From Schoenoplectus triqueter (Eukaryota; Streptophyta; Magnoliopsida; Poales; Cyperaceae): 64,000 nt of DNA. The stretch covers positions 1 through 64,000 of the forward strand of contig CAXKVV010001011.1 in NCBI GenBank assembly GCA_964058805.1, written 5' to 3'. The position numbers were made by a program, and so were the translations under genes. This document shows, one piece after another, positions 60,412-64,000 of the stretch; the stretch's first letter is position 1, and every line of letters begins with the position of its first letter. The notes beneath the pieces are model-generated. The model was not told the origin of the DNA. It worked only from the letters and a program-made list of their open reading frames with translations, and made no database searches.

Positions 60412-63102
60412 ATGGAGTTCCTGAGGCATACTATGAATGAAATCATCCCTCTGGTTGTTGCTACAATTGTGGAGCATGCTACTTATCCTTTCCAAGTCGA
60501 TAATAAAATAAGGGACTTGGTGTCAGCAAACAAAAACTTGGTAGCAATGGAGGAGGATGTGAAGATGAGCATAATAAATGCTGAGAGGGATGACAGTGCT
60601 CCAACAAAGCAAGTTGAAGAATGGTTGGATAAGGTGGAGACAATTAAAAAGGAAGCGGAGGAGATCCCGCAAAACTACCACAAACGACGTCGGTCTATCT
60701 GGTCCGATTACATGACCAGTAGAAGTGTGGTGAAGAAGCTTCGTGAAGTGAAGAGTTTGTGTGATCAGAGAACAGCTATTGAAGTGACCATGCATAAACC
60801 ACCTCCTTTTGCACAAGAATTACCAGCATCCTCCTCAAAATCGGCAAACTTAGACTTAGTAATTCAACATATTAAAGATGATGTGCACTGTATTATTGGT
60901 ATTTACGGTATGGGTGGTGTTGGAAAGACTCATCTCTTAAAGCAGGTCAATAACAAGCTTTCCAAAGATAGTAGCATCAATCTGGTGATTTTCATAACAT
61001 GCTCTAAAGAGTGCTCCGAAGAAAAGATTCAAGATGAAATAATTGATAAGCTTGGCCTTAAAAAGAGCAATTCCGTGGAGCAGAAACAAATCACCCTATT
61101 CAATTTCCTGAAGAAAAGGAGCTTTGTGTTGCTTTTGGATGATCTCTGGACTAGAATGGATCTTGAGATTGTAGGTATTCCTCCTATCCCATTCAACATA
61201 ACTAGCACATGCAAACAAAAAATTGTTCTGACTACAAGATCAACAGATGTCTGTGGATTGATGGAGGTAAAGAAAATGATTAGGGTGGATGTTTTGAATT
61301 GGGATAGAGCATGGAATCTCTTTATGGAGAAAGCAACTAAAGAAACTATAGTATCACATCTACTCATACAAAAGTATGCAGTGGAGGTCGTGAAGGAATT
61401 AGGTGGGTTGCCATTGGCTCTTATTACAGTTGGAAGAGCCATGTATGATAAAAGGGATCCCGGTGAATGGAAGCTTGCTGTGGAACTACTTAAGCAGGCA
61501 CGCCTAAATGATGTTGAACTCTCAGGTACCGATGAAACCGTATTCAAAGTATTAAAGTTTAGTTTTGATAAATTGAGAAGTGATAATTTAAGAGAATGTT
61601 TTCTGCATTGCTCGCTATGGCCAGAAGATTATATGATAGAGAAGAATGAATTGGTTGAGCTTTGGATGGGGTTAGGTTTGATAGATGAGTCTGATGTCAA
61701 CATGGCTTACAATGTTGGCTATGGTTACATAAGCGGGTTGCAAGCTGTATGCTTATTGGAAACAACTGACAAAGAGTCTCAAGTTAAGTTGCATGATGTA
61801 ATCCGAGATATGTCATTATGGATAATAAGTAATGAAGGGACTGAAAGGAACAAATGGATTGTTGGGTCTAACTTATCTGAGATCTTCATTCGAAGAGAAA
61901 CGGAGAAAATATCATTAATGGACCAGAAGGATAGCATTTCCTTCTCTACTACCTGTTCTGATAGCAAGCTCACTACTTTGTTATTCATTCCTAGCCACCT
62001 AAAAGATATAAAGGTCCTTCCATTTCAATCATTTTCTAAGCTTACCATCCTAAACTTACGTGGAAATAGGTTCGAAGTTTTTCCCATAGAGATATGTAGT
62101 TTAAGAAGTCTTCATTTTATTGATTTATCAGGTAATGAAATCAAGTCATTGCCAAATGAATTGGGAGACCTTACTAATCTTAAATATCTGCTTTTAAGAT
62201 GGAACCTAGTTCACACTTTCCCAGTCGATGCTTTATCTAAAATGAAAAGCTTGCATGTTATAGATTTAACTCGTCGATTTGGTTACTATAAAAGAATATA
62301 TCAAACTAAATTGAAATTTGTCCCATCACTGCTGGAAAAACTACAAAATCTTCCTGAATTTGTTGCAGTTGGAATTGAAATTAATGATTTGAAGCAATTT
62401 CGAAAGCTAAGTGAATTATCAAATGTGTCAGTCCGATGGCTAACAATTACAATGTGGGAAAAACTAAGCACCTTCTCAATATCCCATTCGTTTCTTGAGA
62501 CCTCCCAGTCAAGAAACAACTTGTTTTCTCTTAGTATCACAAATTTGGAGGCAGAGTGTGTGATATTTGAAAGCGCATGTAGAAAGCCATGCCGGTGTCA
62601 ATTTGAAAAACTAGAGGAATTATATTTCCTTTATGATGGAATGAAAGAAATTGCGTGGAAGGGTCTTGATCCAAAGGATGTTCTTCCACGGCTGAGACGC
62701 CTAACAATCCATTCATGTGATTATCTGACGACTATTTCATGGGTCATACATCTCTCATGTCTTCGAGAACTTAAGATAATCAGATGTAACGGGATGAAGC
62801 AATTGATCCATAGAGACGAAGGCGAACCAATTGGATCAACTTTCCCATTTTTGAAACTGTTAGAATTGACACATCTTGGTGTGCTAGAAAGTATCTGTGA
62901 ACCTGACATTACTTTCCCTGCTCTGGAATCTATGACAATTTCTGCGTGCAAAAATTTGAAGAAACTTCCCTTTAGAGGAGATAACATTCCAAGAAAATTG
63001 AATTGTATACGAGTTAATGAAAAATGGTGGAATAATATTGAATGGGATGAATGCAGCTGCTTGAAATCATCACTCACCGGACTGGTAAGGTTTGTGCTTT
63101 AA
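60412..63102 (+). CDS. CC-NBS-LRR disease resistance protein, RPS2/RPS5-like (896 aa, single exon)
   Basis: Intracellular immune receptor that senses pathogen effectors, or their action on a host guardee, and triggers a hypersensitive response. Order: predicted coiled coil about 25-125; NB-ARC with P-loop GMGGVGKT 166-173, kinase-2 LLLDDLW 240-246, RNBS-B KIVLTTRS 270-277, GLPLAL 332-337 and RNBS-D CFLHCSLWPED 396-406; MHD-equivalent LHD 460-462; then LRRs from about 519 to the end. The C-terminal WW..IEWDE motif (872-879) is typical of this clade. The length matches RPS2/RPS5 (about 900 aa) and the frame is intact. There is no Gly2, so no N-myristoylation signal. The Cys-rich part usual in the RPS5-type coiled coil is absent (only HKRRRSIWSDYMTS near 90-103). 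No TIR or integrated decoy domain. The specificity cannot be told from sequence. Confidence 0.93.
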   Translation: MEFLRHTMNEIIPLVVATIVEHATYPFQVDNKIRDLVSANKNLVAMEEDVKMSIINAERDDSAPTKQVEEWLDKVETIKKEAEEIPQNYHKRRRSIWSDYMTSRSVVKKLREVKSLCDQRTAIEVTMHKPPPFAQELPASSSKSANLDLVIQHIKDDVHCIIGIYGMGGVGKTHLLKQVNNKLSKDSSINLVIFITCSKECSEEKIQDEIIDKLGLKKSNSVEQKQITLFNFLKKRSFVLLLDDLWTRMDLEIVGIPPIPFNITSTCKQKIVLTTRSTDVCGLMEVKKMIRVDVLNWDRAWNLFMEKATKETIVSHLLIQKYAVEVVKELGGLPLALITVGRAMYDKRDPGEWKLAVELLKQARLNDVELSGTDETVFKVLKFSFDKLRSDNLRECFLHCSLWPEDYMIEKNELVELWMGLGLIDESDVNMAYNVGYGYISGLQAVCLLETTDKESQVKLHDVIRDMSLWIISNEGTERNKWIVGSNLSEIFIRRETEKISLMDQKDSISFSTTCSDSKLTTLLFIPSHLKDIKVLPFQSFSKLTILNLRGNRFEVFPIEICSLRSLHFIDLSGNEIKSLPNELGDLTNLKYLLLRWNLVHTFPVDALSKMKSLHVIDLTRRFGYYKRIYQTKLKFVPSLLEKLQNLPEFVAVGIEINDLKQFRKLSELSNVSVRWLTITMWEKLSTFSISHSFLETSQSRNNLFSLSITNLEAECVIFESACRKPCRCQFEKLEELYFLYDGMKEIAWKGLDPKDVLPRLRRLTIHSCDYLTTISWVIHLSCLRELKIIRCNGMKQLIHRDEGEPIGSTFPFLKLLELTHLGVLESICEPDITFPALESMTISACKNLKKLPFRGDNIPRKLNCIRVNEKWWNNIEWDECSCLKSSLTGLVRFVL

Positions 63103-64000
63103 TCGGTATGAGCGCTCACCAGTAATGAATTTTTAAAATGTTTATTTTTTGCCTTCAATGATTGGCTCGTAATAGAGTTAAAATTATTCTGACTCAATGA
63201 TTTGAAATTGGTATTTTGTATAACGTGAGGTCTTGTGTTCTTATATATAATTTGGTTGTCATGGTGTGTAAGTGAGAATTCGATAAAAATGTTTGGTTGT
63301 CATGAGGTTAAAACTATTCTGAATTCTATTGCTGAAAAATACTCTTTTTCAAATTAGATAAATGCTAATTTCTAAATAAATACAATATGAAATTAAAGGG
63401 TAGTTTGATTTTTTTTTTCAATTCAAAATTGATAATTATGGGTGTAATTAATTAGTGGAGGGTTAATTTCATAAATTAAACAGTTTGGAGGGCACTTTGT
63501 CATAAATGTAAGTTCGGAGGATACCTTCAAGTCATTATCCCTATATACACAATTTGAACAACTTTTTGTCCAAACTCATCCTCTTTCTCTTCGAGGAAGC
63601 CTTTAACATTTTGTTAATGTGATTTACGATATTTTGACCAATAGATTATACTAATTTTTTTATTTTAGAGAAAGTGATTTCCGTAATGCAATGACAATAA
63701 CGTAAAAAGTTGTGAGAGAATTTTTTTTTTTGTTGAGAATTTAAAGGAAAAATATTAGCGGAGTTGCTCGTGTTATTTGTACGAGCATCTCATGTTGGTT
63801 TAATTTTTTCTCTCTCTTAGTTCAATGTCCATGAGCTAGCTCAACTGCTCAAGGTTTTCTAGCTAACAATAATCACACAATAATTATTGTTATTGTCGCC
63901 TAATTTTAAGTGACAAGTACGATTGTTGATATTTTGTTAAAAGCCGGTTTGTCAGTCAATACGTACAAAATTTTCAGTTCAATAGTTTTAGAAGAGATGA
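63103..64000. other. NLR 3' region and AT-rich intergenic DNA
   Basis: AT-rich sequence with homopolymer T and A runs. No open frame with recognisable content and no tRNA-like element. A repeated AAAATGTTTGGTTGTCATG-like motif (about 63250 and 63288) is the only local repetition noticed. Confidence 0.55.

Overview
The window is plant nuclear DNA. The evidence is an intact, intron-bearing eukaryotic cytosolic leucyl-tRNA synthetase gene, an RPS2/RPS5-type CC-NBS-LRR resistance gene, AT-rich intergenic DNA with (ATT)n microsatellites, and an insertion with the ends expected of an LTR retrotransposon. The species cannot be named from the sequence; a non-grass angiosperm (basal eudicot or magnoliid) fits best, by inference.

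Layout. (1) 1-2486 and 9248-48608 are two arms of one tandem array of a GC-rich (about 64%), CpG-dense 58-bp monomer. Together they hold about 41.8 kb, or roughly 720 monomers. The array is organised at several nested scales: 58 bp, a 745-bp 13-mer, a 2,419-bp ~42-mer, ~7.4-8.2 kb super-units and an 11,054-bp long-range duplication. (2) 2487-9247 is a 6,761-bp noncoding insertion inside the array. It has TG...CA ends and a 5-bp target duplication, and the matching empty site is still visible in the next higher-order copy at 11667-11671. It looks like a very large solo LTR or a non-coding LTR-element derivative. (3) 48609-48778 is a foldback plus 58-bp direct repeat marking the right edge of the array. 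(4) About 49.1-53.75 kb is the leucyl-tRNA synthetase gene (probable 5'-UTR intron, two coding exons, 1,101 aa). (5) 53.75-60.1 kb is AT-rich intergenic DNA with a microsatellite and a decayed LINE fragment. (6) 60412-63102 is a single-exon 896-aa CNL immune receptor, followed by AT-rich DNA to the end.

The two genes are functionally unrelated: one is translation housekeeping, the other intracellular immunity. Hundreds of long antisense reading frames cross the array (up to 958 codons). They follow from a 58-bp monomer that lacks a stop in every antisense frame, and I do not call them genes. The most notable content is the multi-scale satellite itself, its recent segmental homogenisation, the LTR-like element that split it, and its position about 0.6 kb from a housekeeping gene's leader.
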